From Hemibagrus wyckioides (taxonomy: Eukaryota; Chordata; Actinopteri; Siluriformes; Bagridae), in contig NC_080710.1 in NCBI RefSeq assembly GCF_019097595.1, positions 25,749,280-25,813,279 on the forward strand: a DNA stretch of 64,000 nt, in the 5' to 3' direction. Below the pieces are notes generated by a model. That model was not told where the DNA came from and did not search any database. It saw nothing but the letters and a program-made list of their open reading frames with translations. Below are positions 1 to 11,600 of the stretch, piece by piece. Numbering within the stretch: position 1 is the stretch's first letter; each line of letters begins with the position of its first letter. The position numbers and the translations under genes are program-made.

Positions 1-689
1 TGATGTCTGCACAAAAACTTAAAGCTTAAGACAAATTCATACACCTGAACTAATAACTAAGTCTTAAGTCACAGAGAAACTTGTGTAAAAATGTATTTTT
101 GGCTCAGGTGATGTCTGTGTTCCAAGGCTTGGGATTCAACCTTAACAGGAGAAATTAGTTGCTCAGGATGAATGAAAGTGACTTAATGAAGGTATTAACA
201 CACTGTACTGTGAAGCTCAAAAGATTTTCTTTATTCCAGAGGTCAGTGATGAACACTCTGTAAAACAAACATATGCAAGACAGCCAGTATGGCCTAATAG
301 AACAGAGAGGTGATGGCAGTCTAATCCAAAACAGAAAAAGAAATAAATATTCTGTTTGTTTATTCTGTAAGAATATAGAAGAGTGGAGAAATGTGATTAC
401 TTGTACATCCATACAAGGTATGTTGATGTCCTGATGGCAGCGAGAAGGGCTTGCAAGATAATGTATATTTAATATATTTAAGAAGTTTTCAATTTAAGAA
501 CAAACAATTTGCCGATCTGTGATGCTTTTTATACAGATTTTAATCATAATAATTAAGCTTTTCCCTATTGCTCCAATTTCCTAATTTTTCCAGTTTATGA
601 AACAAAACTCCTTTTACTTCTTTTGAAAGATAACATAATCCACAGAGAATGAAGTATATGAAGAAACAATGTCTGCCAGTTCAATCAAA

Positions 690-740
<51 letters not shown>

Positions 741-1209
741 ACATACACACACACAAAATATTTTTAAAAAAAGTACTATTCTTGCTATACTGTCTTGTGT
801 CCAACACTTGACTGTATTGGCAGGCCTTACTCGCCTAGAGGCAGGCTTATACACAGGAACCAAGAACATCCTGTTATGGTAAGATCCTCCAAATAGACTC
901 ATTGGCAAAGCTGGGTATGGGCCCAGAACGGTATCATAAGACAAGTCAATTTTAGTGTTCTTCTGAGCTGTGTTATAGCTCACATCCTGATCATGCTAAT
1001 CATTCCTGACATTTTATAAAAGGACAGCATGTGTCAAATATTTCACATACTCATTGATATCAAGTCTCTGACCCTAACACATGATCAAAAACAACCTAAA
1101 AAATATATATATAAAAATTAACTCCTGTGTCAATTCAAAGATGGCTTTGTGTATATGTAGATCCTGTGTCTTCTGAGTTTCTGGCTACTGCTAAGACAAG
1201 CTTTGACAG
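1..1209. other. Intronic DNA upstream of the first recognised piezo2 exon
   Basis: No exon, RNA gene or transposon was recognised. The only clear structure is a compound (CT)n(CA)n microsatellite at about 691-755. The stretch is AT-rich. Because the next recognised coding sequence already encodes the middle of the Piezo blade, it is most simply read as an intron of the same gene. Confidence 0.5.
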
Positions 1210-1275
1210 AAAGGAGTGAGAGACAGAGAGACGAGACACAGCTGTCTGATATCAGGGTGGAGGACACTTCACAAG
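1210..1275 (+). CDS. piezo2: Candidate additional piezo2 exon (cytosolic linker)
   Basis: An open stretch reads RQRDETQLSDIRVEDTSQ and ends at CAAG followed by GTGAGA, a good donor. It leaves one base (G). The next exon at 2775 starts with AG and needs exactly one base to restore frame, giving Glu. The peptide is charged and hydrophilic, as expected for a linker between Piezo blade repeats. The acceptor at 1208-1209 is weak, with a poor pyrimidine tract, so the 5' boundary is uncertain. The phase match has a one-in-three chance of being accidental. Confidence 0.45.
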
Positions 1276-1392
1276 GTGAGACCTTTTCCTCTCAATCAAA
1301 ATTATTTCCCATGCAACTTATTTTACTGCAACTATATTTATTGTTTTTTTCTGTTGACCAAACTTACATCTATCATGATATCCAGGACTGGT

Positions 1393-1690
1393 AGTCTAGT
1401 CAAGAGTCAAGAAGCTTTTATTGTCAGTTCAACCATATATAGCTGACGCGTTACATAGTGAAATGAGACAACGTTCCTCCAGGACCTTGGTGCTATATAA
1501 AACAACATAATGATATATAGCTGCAAAACAAAACAACAACACAGAGCAAAGGACATAAGCTAAGGACAGAAAGTTGTCCTAGCTCCATAAAGTACCACGT
1601 GTGCAACCTTGTGCAAACAGTGCAAGACAAGACAGTGCAAACAGACAATACAAAAACTACACAAAACAGTACAGGACACATTGTGCCAAA
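1393..1690. repeat. Dispersed fish repeat (AAGCTTTTATTGTCA head)
   Basis: The segment opens with a motif around AAGCTTTTATTGTCAGTTC and continues into an A/C-rich stretch with recurring CAGTGCAA and GACAGTGCAAACAGAC words. I recognise it as resembling a dispersed repeat common in ostariophysan fish genomes. No coding capacity is seen. The family name and exact borders need a repeat library. Confidence 0.45.
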
Positions 1691-1982
1691 AAACTAGAAG
1701 AACTGTAAACCAGTGGTTTCTTTTTAACATACTGTATATGCTTGTAAACATACATATAGCAGCAATTGGTGACAGTTTGAAATGTGCACAAATAGCTATA
1801 GCAGCAAATGAATAATGTGCAAGTACAAGCATGTAAACAGTTATAATGTGGGTGGAGTTATAGATGTAAAGTATGTGTTGAAGTCTCAGGTTTGGAACAG
1901 GTCAGTTCACACAGTGTGTGTGTGTGTGTGTGTTGGTACAGTTCAGTATTCGGTCAATGATATCAAAAACTGGTGGATGTCA

Positions 1983-1983
<1 letters not shown>

Positions 1984-2016
<33 letters not shown>

Positions 2017-2038
2017 TAATTAATAAATCAATCAATCT
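1984..2038. repeat. (AATC)n microsatellite
   Basis: A tetranucleotide tandem repeat, AATC in nearly perfect phase, grading into AATT/AATA variants. A separate (TG)n tract precedes it at 1914-1933. Confidence 0.9.
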
Positions 2039-2469
2039 GTCAATTAAACTAACAAATAAATAAAAAGGTGGATTTCATAGCATCCCTTAACATAGTATCC
2101 CTAAATAGTTCAATTTGGCCATGTGATAGCAGCAGCAGTAACATGATCTAATGTTAATGTTAAGTTTCAACAATACTTCACACTAAAGGAAACTCTTTGT
2201 TAAGGTTTTTGGGGTTTTTATGGAACTAAAATGTTTGCATGTTAAGAGACTTGAGTGTGTGTTTTAGAGTAGATTTGATGAAATTGAAACTTTATACTTG
2301 ATCTTTAAAGCATAGTTGTATAGTAGGTGATTTTTATGTGAAAGAATTTAACTGTCATGCTTTTAGCAGTATGCTATATTTAGTTTTTTTATTTATTTTA
2401 ATAAAAATGATTTAGTTTGTATGAAAACTAAGCTCAGTACTTTATTTTAAAGAAAAGTTCATTATGTAT

Positions 2470-2690
2470 TTTATTATGTATGTAAAGTTCACAGACTACA
2501 GACATGCATTATAGGCTGATTGGCATCTCTAAATTGTCTGTAGTGTTTAAATGGGTGTGTGAGTGCATGCAGTCGTGCCCTTTGGTAGGTTGGCACACCG
2601 GTCAGAGTGCCTTGTGCCTTCAAATAGATTCCTTATGACCCTGTTTAAGGTTATCAGTATAGAAAATTGATGGATGGATGAATAGATTAA
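2470..2690. repeat. Fragment of a dispersed repeat with GGATGGATG tail
   Basis: It shares the words GGCTGATTGGCATCTCTAAA and GATGGATGGATG with the better-preserved copies at 13441-13800, 21609-21895 and 41685-41941. It is an older 3'-end fragment of that family. Confidence 0.55.
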
Positions 2691-2774
2691 TGATTCAGTG
2701 CTGATATTGGCAAAGAGAAAGTGATATATGTGCATGTTTGTGTGTGTGTGTGTGTGTGTGTGTGATCATTACAG

Positions 2775-3568
2775 AGAAATATATGGATGGAGAAGTTGGG
2801 GGACAGAGAGAGATGATGGATGTGTTGGGCAGCACGCTCATGGCCATGTTAAATAAGTACTGGATCTACATCTGTGGAGGAATGTTCTTTTTCGTAAGCT
2901 TCGAGGGACGTATTGTCATGTACAAGATCATCTACATGATGATGTTCCTCTTCTGTGTAGCGCTCTATCAGGTGGGTCAGTAGTATCTGTTTACTGAGTA
3001 GTTCCCCATTATTAATTTTATTATTACAACAGTTGTATAGGTTTAATACGTTTTTTGGGGAAAAAAGTTTCTTTAAAAAGTTGTGTAATTTTTTTCTGCA
3101 GCTGAACTATGAGAGGTGGAGATGGATGCTGAAGTACTTCTGGATGTCAGTAGTGGTGTACACCATGCTGGTTCTTATCCTCATCTACACATTTCAGTTT
3201 GAGTCTTCTTTACACGTCTGGTCCAATATGACTGGCTTGAGCAAAGAGAAGTGAGTATAAATGCATGGCAGGAGGACAGAAACATATCCATGAGCACATC
3301 TGGGTTGCAATTGACATGGTGAAGATGTGGGCTGTATCATCTAAAGGGTTTTCCTTGACCACCATGCATAACCTTAACGTTACAGTTAGTTTAAAGTGAA
3401 ATACCGTTTTTTAAATTTATTTATTTGTTTGTTTGTTTGTTTGTTTGTTTGTTTGTTTGTTTGTTTATTCATTCATTGCTAATTCATCAGTGACTTTATT
3501 TAATGCCATTTTAAGATATTATAATTAATCAGTAAGGTCCAACACTTTGTGTACATGATCTCATTTAA

Positions 3569-3622
<54 letters not shown>

Positions 3623-4818
3623 CTGTAGGCTGGAAGATCTAGGCCTGGAAAGGTTCTCTGTTCCAGCTCTGTTCACACGAATCTTCATCCCCACCTCCTT
3701 TTTGCTGGTGTGTATCCTCCACCTGCACTACTTCCATGAACGCTTCTTGCAGCTCACCGACATCAAGGCAGTCGCAGACAAGCAGAAAAGCACCATCTCT
3801 AGGTGAGCCCAGTTAGAACAAGCTCAGTCCTAAATTATTTCACCATCTACATTAAACACACACTTTATTAGGAATACATGTATTCATGCAGCTATCTAAT
3901 CAGCCAATCATGTGGCAGCAGTACAATGCATAAAATCATACAGATACAGGTCAAGAGCTTGAGGTAATGTTCACATCAAACATCAGAATGGGGAAAAAAT
4001 GTGATGATGACGTTGATTGTGGCATGGATGTTGATGCCAGATTGGCTGGTTTGAGTTTTTCAGAAACTGCTGATCTCCTGCAGATTTTACATACAGCAGT
4101 TTATACAGAATAGGCTGAATGGGTGTGTGATCTTGTTGATTAGGTTACTTAATGCACGTGCAAGTGTCCAGGTGTTCCTATTAAAGTGACAGTGTGTGTA
4201 TATGTGTAGCATTACTCAGGAATTGTGTGTTAGAATCCTTTCTTTATTCAAGGAATAAGTGAAGTTCTTACAGGATTACTTTTATATCTGTAGCAATCAT
4301 TTATGATCAAGCAGCATTCCTAATATATAACATATATAAACATATAAGTTTTTTTTAAGCAATTTCTTCAGCTTTTTGGGTTGGTTTAATTTAAGATGAT
4401 TAAAAAAGTAACAAAAATGAATACTGTATATAAGATTCTTCTTTATACTGAGTTTCGTTGTAAAATCAACTGGCTTGATCAACAGAGACCTAAATCTACG
4501 TCCAATTTTCTTTGCCTATTGTCTTTTTGTGTGTTGTTGTTGTTGATGCTGTTGTTTTGTTAAAACTGAATTGAATTAACCTTTTATTTTCCAGACTTGT
4601 GCACCTTGATGGCAGTTTGGCAGATTTATCTATGATAAAACCTGAGTTTAACCCCTCTATAAAAGATGAAGAAATTGAGGAGAAACTGGATCTTGACGAG
4701 GATAAGGATGACATTAAGATAAGAGAAGAGGAAGATGAAGAGATATGCGACGTGTTTTGCAAGACGGCGAGTTTCTCCTGCCACATACTATCAGAGCCAG
4801 AGCCTGATCGTGGAGACG
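2775..4818 (+). CDS. piezo2: piezo2 exons 1-4: blade helices and acidic loop
   Basis: Exon 2775-2971 encodes KYWIYICGGMFFFVSFEG, a nearly invariant PIEZO2 blade segment. Exon 3102-3250 continues with WMLKYFWMSVVVYTMLVL. Exon 3629-3802 carries LFTRIFIPTSFLLVCILHL. Exon 4595-4818 encodes a cytosolic loop that starts LVHLDGSLADLSM and then runs into a strongly acidic Glu/Asp tract, as in the human protein. Every junction keeps frame: 2971 ends a codon, 3250 ends AA, 3802 ends AG and 4818 ends G. Confidence 0.95.
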
Positions 4819-7800
4819 GTAACTTTTACACTACACACTCCATCAATTATTACCTTAACATTTTCATATAATATTACCCTTCTATACAAGTTAACTGAAA
4901 TATGCATCAGTGGTTTGGAGCCTGAATTGGGGTTTAACTGAAGAGTAATGGTCAGTCATCAGGCAATAAAGCAGAATCATTTACATTTCATATTCAATAG
5001 GGTCAGGAATTTATTGACTATTGACTGAAATGTGAGAGGGAATAGTTCATCAGATGGACAGAAAATCTAGGTTCTCAGCTGTACTCAATATATAACTTTG
5101 TCACTTAAAAAAATAACTTTTTTTGACTTCCAATCACTCTCACTCCATTCCCTCCAGCCAAAATCCACATGAGTAGTGATTCTGTACACTCAGTACAATA
5201 GTAACATTCACTTACATTATTTAAAACTATTAATTAACATGAACAAACTATAAACTTCAATGTTAATGCACAATACAAGTAAAATTAGTAATGAACACTT
5301 GTGCTTAATAATAAACCAAATAATTAACACATTTATTGACTACTGTTTATACTGCTTTGTTTACATGGTTTAAAATTAAGTTGAGCTTATATAATGAACA
5401 TGTTTTCAGAAAATTCAGAACTGATCCTGAAGCAACTTTTTTACTAAATAATGTAGTAACCTGCTGTAACTGAATTGTTTCCTATTTTAATTGGAGTTAT
5501 TGGTTAAATGTTACAATAACAGTGAACATTTCAATCTGTGTTAATTTACTCAGCTGACATTACCTTAACAATATATTAATGCTGAATTTGATGTTTTACC
5601 AGTACTTTCATGTTCCATTTATTTGTTAGAATGGAAATGAACTTATCGGACATTTTCAATCTGTACAAACAAATGAATCATTTTACCGACCCAGGTCTGA
5701 TATAAAATTATTCAGGACACTGTTCGCTTTCAGTGTAAGACATTTTTTATCTTACACTAATTTTTCAAGATAACGCCTTCGGATTTTAGCTACTAATGGA
5801 CAAGCACTTGGGGTATCTCAGAGAGCAGAAATGGGTTTGATAGCATTTATTTGCATTTGAGTAAAAAATACTAAACTTTTCTATGAATATATTGCTTTTA
5901 GTAGGCTAGATAGAAACAGAAATACCTATAAAACGCTACAAATTCTTTAAGCATTGCCCATATGTGACTTGAAGAAGAGATTCAATGCTGAACATAGACA
6001 TCCACAAAACAAGTGCACATTAAATAATTAAATAATAAAGGAGAGAGAAATAAATAAATAAATAAATAATGCACTTAAAGCACTATTAAACATTATTAAA
6101 TTATTTAACCAGAATTTGAATTGCACCAATTTTAAATGAACCGAGGATTACAGTTTAATCATGAACATATCCAAATTTATTAAAGTTCTTACAGCAAAAC
6201 CACTGGGAAAAGTTTTTATTGCAGAGGCAGGGCCAGAGAAGTAAACAGACCAGAGTAAAAGTGTCTAGACATGTTTGATAAGTAAACACGCTTGCAGACA
6301 GAGCAGCGAAAAAACACTCTTATGCTCCGTTGTCTACATTCAAATTGGAAGAGCAGACACATATTTTCACATTTGCTTACATTGCATGACTGTTGTTTCC
6401 AAATGCTTTATTTTATTCTTACTATCTTATTTAAAATATATATTTCTGATAGTATTTTCCCCCTCATCATACACCTTTACACCTTTACACAGAAGCTTAA
6501 GATAACTAAAATGTGTTCAGCTCTAGTTTTATAAAACTCCTTCCGTTTAAATGACTAAATAGCTAAATGAGTTGCTTTTAACAATTAGTGGCTAGTTTAT
6601 GACGTTTATGAAGTTAAAGTTTTATACTTATTTTTTCGCATTAGCACTTTATGTTACCACTTTTGACTAGCTCCACAGACTGTGGAAAGAAAAAAGACAT
6701 ATTGGTTTTTAAAACAAGCCATATCATCACACCAATCTGACCAGAGAGGGGAAATGAAATACAAAATCTGTGAATGTTTCTACCCCAGGTTCTCATGTAT
6801 GGGCCAGTTAGCTTCTTTCAGATAAATGAATGTGTTTGGATAAGCCACAAAAGAGGATGTGCTGCAGAAGCTGTTTTGAAATCTGGAATTGCTGAACTTT
6901 AGCCAGATTTTTATGCAGTGAATGTTCTTGTACAGTATTTTTTAGTTCAGCTGACATATTGCTGGGTTCACATTCAGGCAAGGTTTCCCCCAGACTGCAA
7001 TGCAAAGAGGCTTCTAGATGTAAGTTTTCCTCCAAGAGCTTGTGTTTCTTTGTGCTTCCTTGAAGGCTTCCTTATGGTGGTTGTTGTACAACCAGAAATA
7101 TCTCTGAAAACAATTTCAAATTGGAAAAGTATGTATTTTTTTTTAAGCCAGGTAAGACCTGAAATGCGTTTGTCTTTCCCATGGGGTTTGTCGTTCCCAG
7201 TGTACCAAAGTTTCCAACAACACTTTACTTAACACAAAGCAGCTGCTTTGAAATACACATAGTTTACACCAGTGTTGATCAAAAAGGTTTGGCGCCGTCT
7301 GACTTTTTTCGTCTGCTTACATTTTATAAACCTTTTCGTTTCCTCATTAATCAGGAAGTGACATAATGTGTCAAAAAATGCCGTGAAGATTCATCAGTGT
7401 TTGAGGATGTTGCATGGTGCTCTTAGTAATTTACTGCTTTTTCGTCTTTGTTGTCAAGAATCTAGACTAAATGTTTTGCTTTACACCAGCTGTTCACCTC
7501 ATGCCCTCAAAACACGACTGCAACACCACTTAAGGGTAGTAAATTTTGATAAATTGATTATCAAGGGCACTGTGTACAGCAGTTAAGGAAGAGTATATAT
7601 GGTATTGCTTATACTTGTTTTTTTCAGGACACAGAGACCCACCAAGTGTTGTTGCTGTTCTGTTTAGAGGAAGCATTCTTTGGTTTTCTCACCTGTAAAT
7701 ATTCCTGCTGGTCTGTTAGTATCTATGCCAGATTGTAATTGCTTTTGGGAGTAAGTCACGCAAAGCTCTTGGTATAATGTTCCACACATGCAGATCTGAG

Positions 7801-8607
7801 GAATAAGTGGCACCTGGTGATGGACCGGCTGACCGTGCTGTTCCTCAAGTTCCTGCAGTACGTCTATCAGCTGCAGCTCTTCATCTGGTGGCTTTTAGAG
7901 CTTCACGTCATCAAGATTGTGTCTTCTTATATCATCTGGGTTTCTGTGAAAGAGGTGAGCTCACTGGAGGTTATAAAGAGATTGATACGGTGCAGAGTTG
8001 ACATGGGTTTGCTGTAAGACTTTTCCTGGGTGGTATAAATGAAGCAGAATTGACTCATGACTGACTCTGACCTCATGCGTCTAATGTAAACTGCTAGTGT
8101 GCAAATACTTGCACCCTGAACCTCAACAATGCTGTTGATCCTGTAGCTCCACTGATCTGGGTAACTTACACTGGCTTTTTTATGGACTTGAAGAGAAAGT
8201 TATCACAATGTTTATATTCTTTGCACTCACGATGCAAATGAAAAGTTTAAGATACTAACACCAAATTGTGTTTTGGTTTCCAAGTGGTTCAGGCCATCTA
8301 CAGTTTTGATGATGTCTTGATGATGCCACTTCATGATGTTGGAAAACTAAAAGTTAAATTACAGTTACAGTTTTTGTCACTAAAGTGTTTTAAGTTTAAC
8401 TTATGTAGATTATCTGCTATACAAGTTCCCATGAATTAGCAGTTTCCATAAAAATGATAATCTACTCGATCAAGCATTAATATAGACTTTACAAATGGTA
8501 CTATTGTCAGAGATGCTACTACAGAAAATTAGTCAACATCTTCTAACCAGGGAGAGAATCAGCAACACTGCGGTATCTTTGTGAATTTCCCTTTGGGATG
8601 AATAAAG

Positions 8608-8693
<86 letters not shown>

Positions 8694-11600
8694 AAAAAAC
8701 AGACTGTATTAACAGAATGTCTGAAAAATCAGGAACCAGTGAGAGTAAAACTACATAAACCTAATATTTTATTTATTGTTTAGCACATATACTCTGCACG
8801 TTCACCTTAAAGGTTCTGCTGTATCATGTTTGTTTTGTGGATTTTCAGCAAAATATTCGGCTCAACATATTTGCTCAACATATTCCCATTGGACTTTTGA
8901 ACACTACGGATGTCACCTCATAGCTCAGCTAACTAGCAATAACTTTATCTAACTGTATAAGTGACAAATTGATACTGTTTATGGTGTAAGAATGTTGTAC
9001 GTAAGTGTGTCTAATGAGCTTGATGTTGTGTTACCAGGTGTCCCTGTTTAACTATGTTTTCTTGGTGAGTTGGGCTTTCGCTTTGCCCTTCAGCCAGTTT
9101 CGCCCTCTGGCCTCCAGCGTGTGCACTGTTTGGACCTGTGTCATTATTGTCTGCAAAATGCTTTACCAGCTCACCTCCATCCAGCCTACCACATACTCCA
9201 AAAACTGCTCCATGGTGAGATACATATCACACACACACACACACACAATTAAATAAAATCAAAACACTTGTGAATAGAAATAAAATGTTCGGTAGTGTGT
9301 TTATCTCATCAGTATTCATTCCAGCTAATTGCTTATATTGTACTTTCCCCCTCTATTTATTCATCCTCTCTTTCTGTCTCAGCCGGATAACTATACAGAT
9401 GTTCAGAGATTGGACATGGCCAGGTCTCTTCTCTACATCAGCCCAGTAGACCCTGCCAACTGGGTCGGTCTCAAGAAGTTCTCTCCACTACTGGAGAATT
9501 TAAGGGTAGGCTTAGTGTAAAACCGCACACTTACAGCTATGAATGCTGTTTTGTATTCTTCAGTATGTTTGACTTTTATGTGTGTCTTTCTTTTTAGAAT
9601 AACTTGTTGATGCTGGCCTTACTGGCATTTGAGGTAACGGTCTACCGCCACCAAGATTTTTACCGTATGAGAAACAACCTGACTGCTCCTGTCACAAGAA
9701 CAATCTTCCACAACATCACACGCCAGCACCTGGATGATGGCATCATTAATTGTGCCAAGTACTTTATCAACTACTTCTTCTACAAATTCGGCCTAGAGGT
9801 ACTACATACCTGCAACCTTATATGAGTGTCATATGGGGGAATTATTCTGTATTAGTTTTGTTTTGTATGGAAAAGAAGCTTCCTGGGTTTTTTTTTTTTT
9901 TGTAATCATTCTTAACAGTAGAAATACAGTCAAATTGTTGTGATGTTCTGTTACAGAACTTTTCTGTGTCTGTAGCCTAAATAAAAACTCTCCATCCTTT
10001 AGACCTGCTTCCTGTTAGCTGTGAACGTCATTGGCCAGCGGATGGATTTTTGTGCAGTGCTGCATGCATTCGGGTTGATTGCAGTGCTGTACCAGCGCCG
10101 GAGGAAGGCCATCGCTGGGGTCTGGCACAAATACTGCTTCTTCCTGGCCTGCATGCTTACCTACCAGTACCTGATATGCATTGGCATCCCACCAGCAGCC
10201 TGCTCAGGTCAGAGGGCAACCTTCTGAAGGTTGTATCTTCTGAAGTTGTAGCTCAGGTTTATTAACATTTTTCAAACAATACTGTATGGCTGCTGAATTA
10301 CAGCATTGACAACAAACTGAAGAGTAGACTGTATGGGACCTACATAGGATATCTTTTCATTCATCTTCAGTAACTGCTTTATCCTGGTCAGGGTCAGTGT
10401 AGCTCCAGAGACTACTGAATGCCAAGCAGGAATACATCATAGATGAGACCACACATATTTACAGGCTCATTTTTACCTGTGGGCATTGCCAATCCATCTC
10501 CTGGCATGTTTTGGGAGATAGCAGGAAGCCAGAGAATCTGGAGTGAGCCTATGAAAAATACAGAGCGAACATGAAACTCCACACATGTTTGGCAGATGCC
10601 CTTATCCAGAGCAACAAATAAAAGCCTTGCTCAAGGGCCCAGCTTGGTGGACCTGGGATTTGAACTTTCGATCAGTAGTCCAACGCCTTAACCACTAAGC
10701 TACCACATCCAGATCCCGCATCCACATCCACATACCCCATAGTCATTGAGCTCAGGATCAAACCAGGGACCCTGGAACTATGAGGTGGCTCAGTTATAAT
10801 ATTATCATATGATTTTTTTAATTTTTATTCCAGATATCACAGCAATAGTGTGTGTAACAGATAAGGTACACACATTATTACTGCTTGCACTACTCACACA
10901 TTTTGTACTATGTATTGTGTATTGTACAAGCAGTCGTCATATGTGATATTCACTACTGTTATATGTGCTACCATGCACTATCACATTTTATATACATTGC
11001 TAACCTGTCTCATACTCTGCATATTCTAGTCTTTATTTAATTTTTCTGTATAGCATTGTCTATAAAGTAAATGTATATGGTTGTTATTTTATGTATGTAC
11101 TTTTGAGGGCCACCAAGAGCCGGAACCAAATCTGATATCCACTATATTCAGTTCGCAATTCAATATTTAAAATTGTTTTATTTAAAATATTTACAATTGG
11201 AAATTATAGTAATAATTCTATTAGCAAGAATGTAAGAATTGTATGACTAATTAACATACATCCACATAGACAGGTAACAGTGTAAGAAGAGAACAGGACA
11301 GGATTTTTAATATTTCACAGGAAATATTGTTTGGTTTAGTGCCTGCTGAAAGCAACAGATGGTAGCATGGGTTTGGCATTTCACTGCTCCTCGTTGTACC
11401 AGTGTTCATTCATGCATGCTTATTCCTGACAAAAAATGGCAACTGAGTGAGAAAAGAAAACATGGGCTAATATACTGCATAGTTAGCTAATTCTGCCTCT
11501 GTCTATACTGTGTTTCAGACTATCCATGGAGACGTCCCTCATCCAGCATGGACTCCAACGTGGTCAAGTGGCTCTACCTGCCAGACTTCCATACCAGACC

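Larger units (their letters stand above)
1276..2774. other. Intron with repeats
   Basis: The intron lies between the candidate exon and the first firm piezo2 exon. It holds a dispersed repeat (1393-1690), a (TG)n tract (1914-1933), an (AATC)n tract (1984-2038), a GGAT-tailed repeat fragment (2470-2690) and a (TG)n tract that runs into the acceptor (2739-2764). Confidence 0.5.
10208..11518. other. Intron with nested dispersed repeats
   Basis: The intron holds an old dispersed repeat (10337-10800) with a SINE-like segment inside it. The remainder (10801-11518) is AT-rich and shows nothing recognisable. Confidence 0.55.

Noticed and set aside
10577..10712. Functional tRNA gene
   Set aside because: The tRNA-like head is degenerate and continues into a SINE body and tail; the same structure recurs at 33660-33822.
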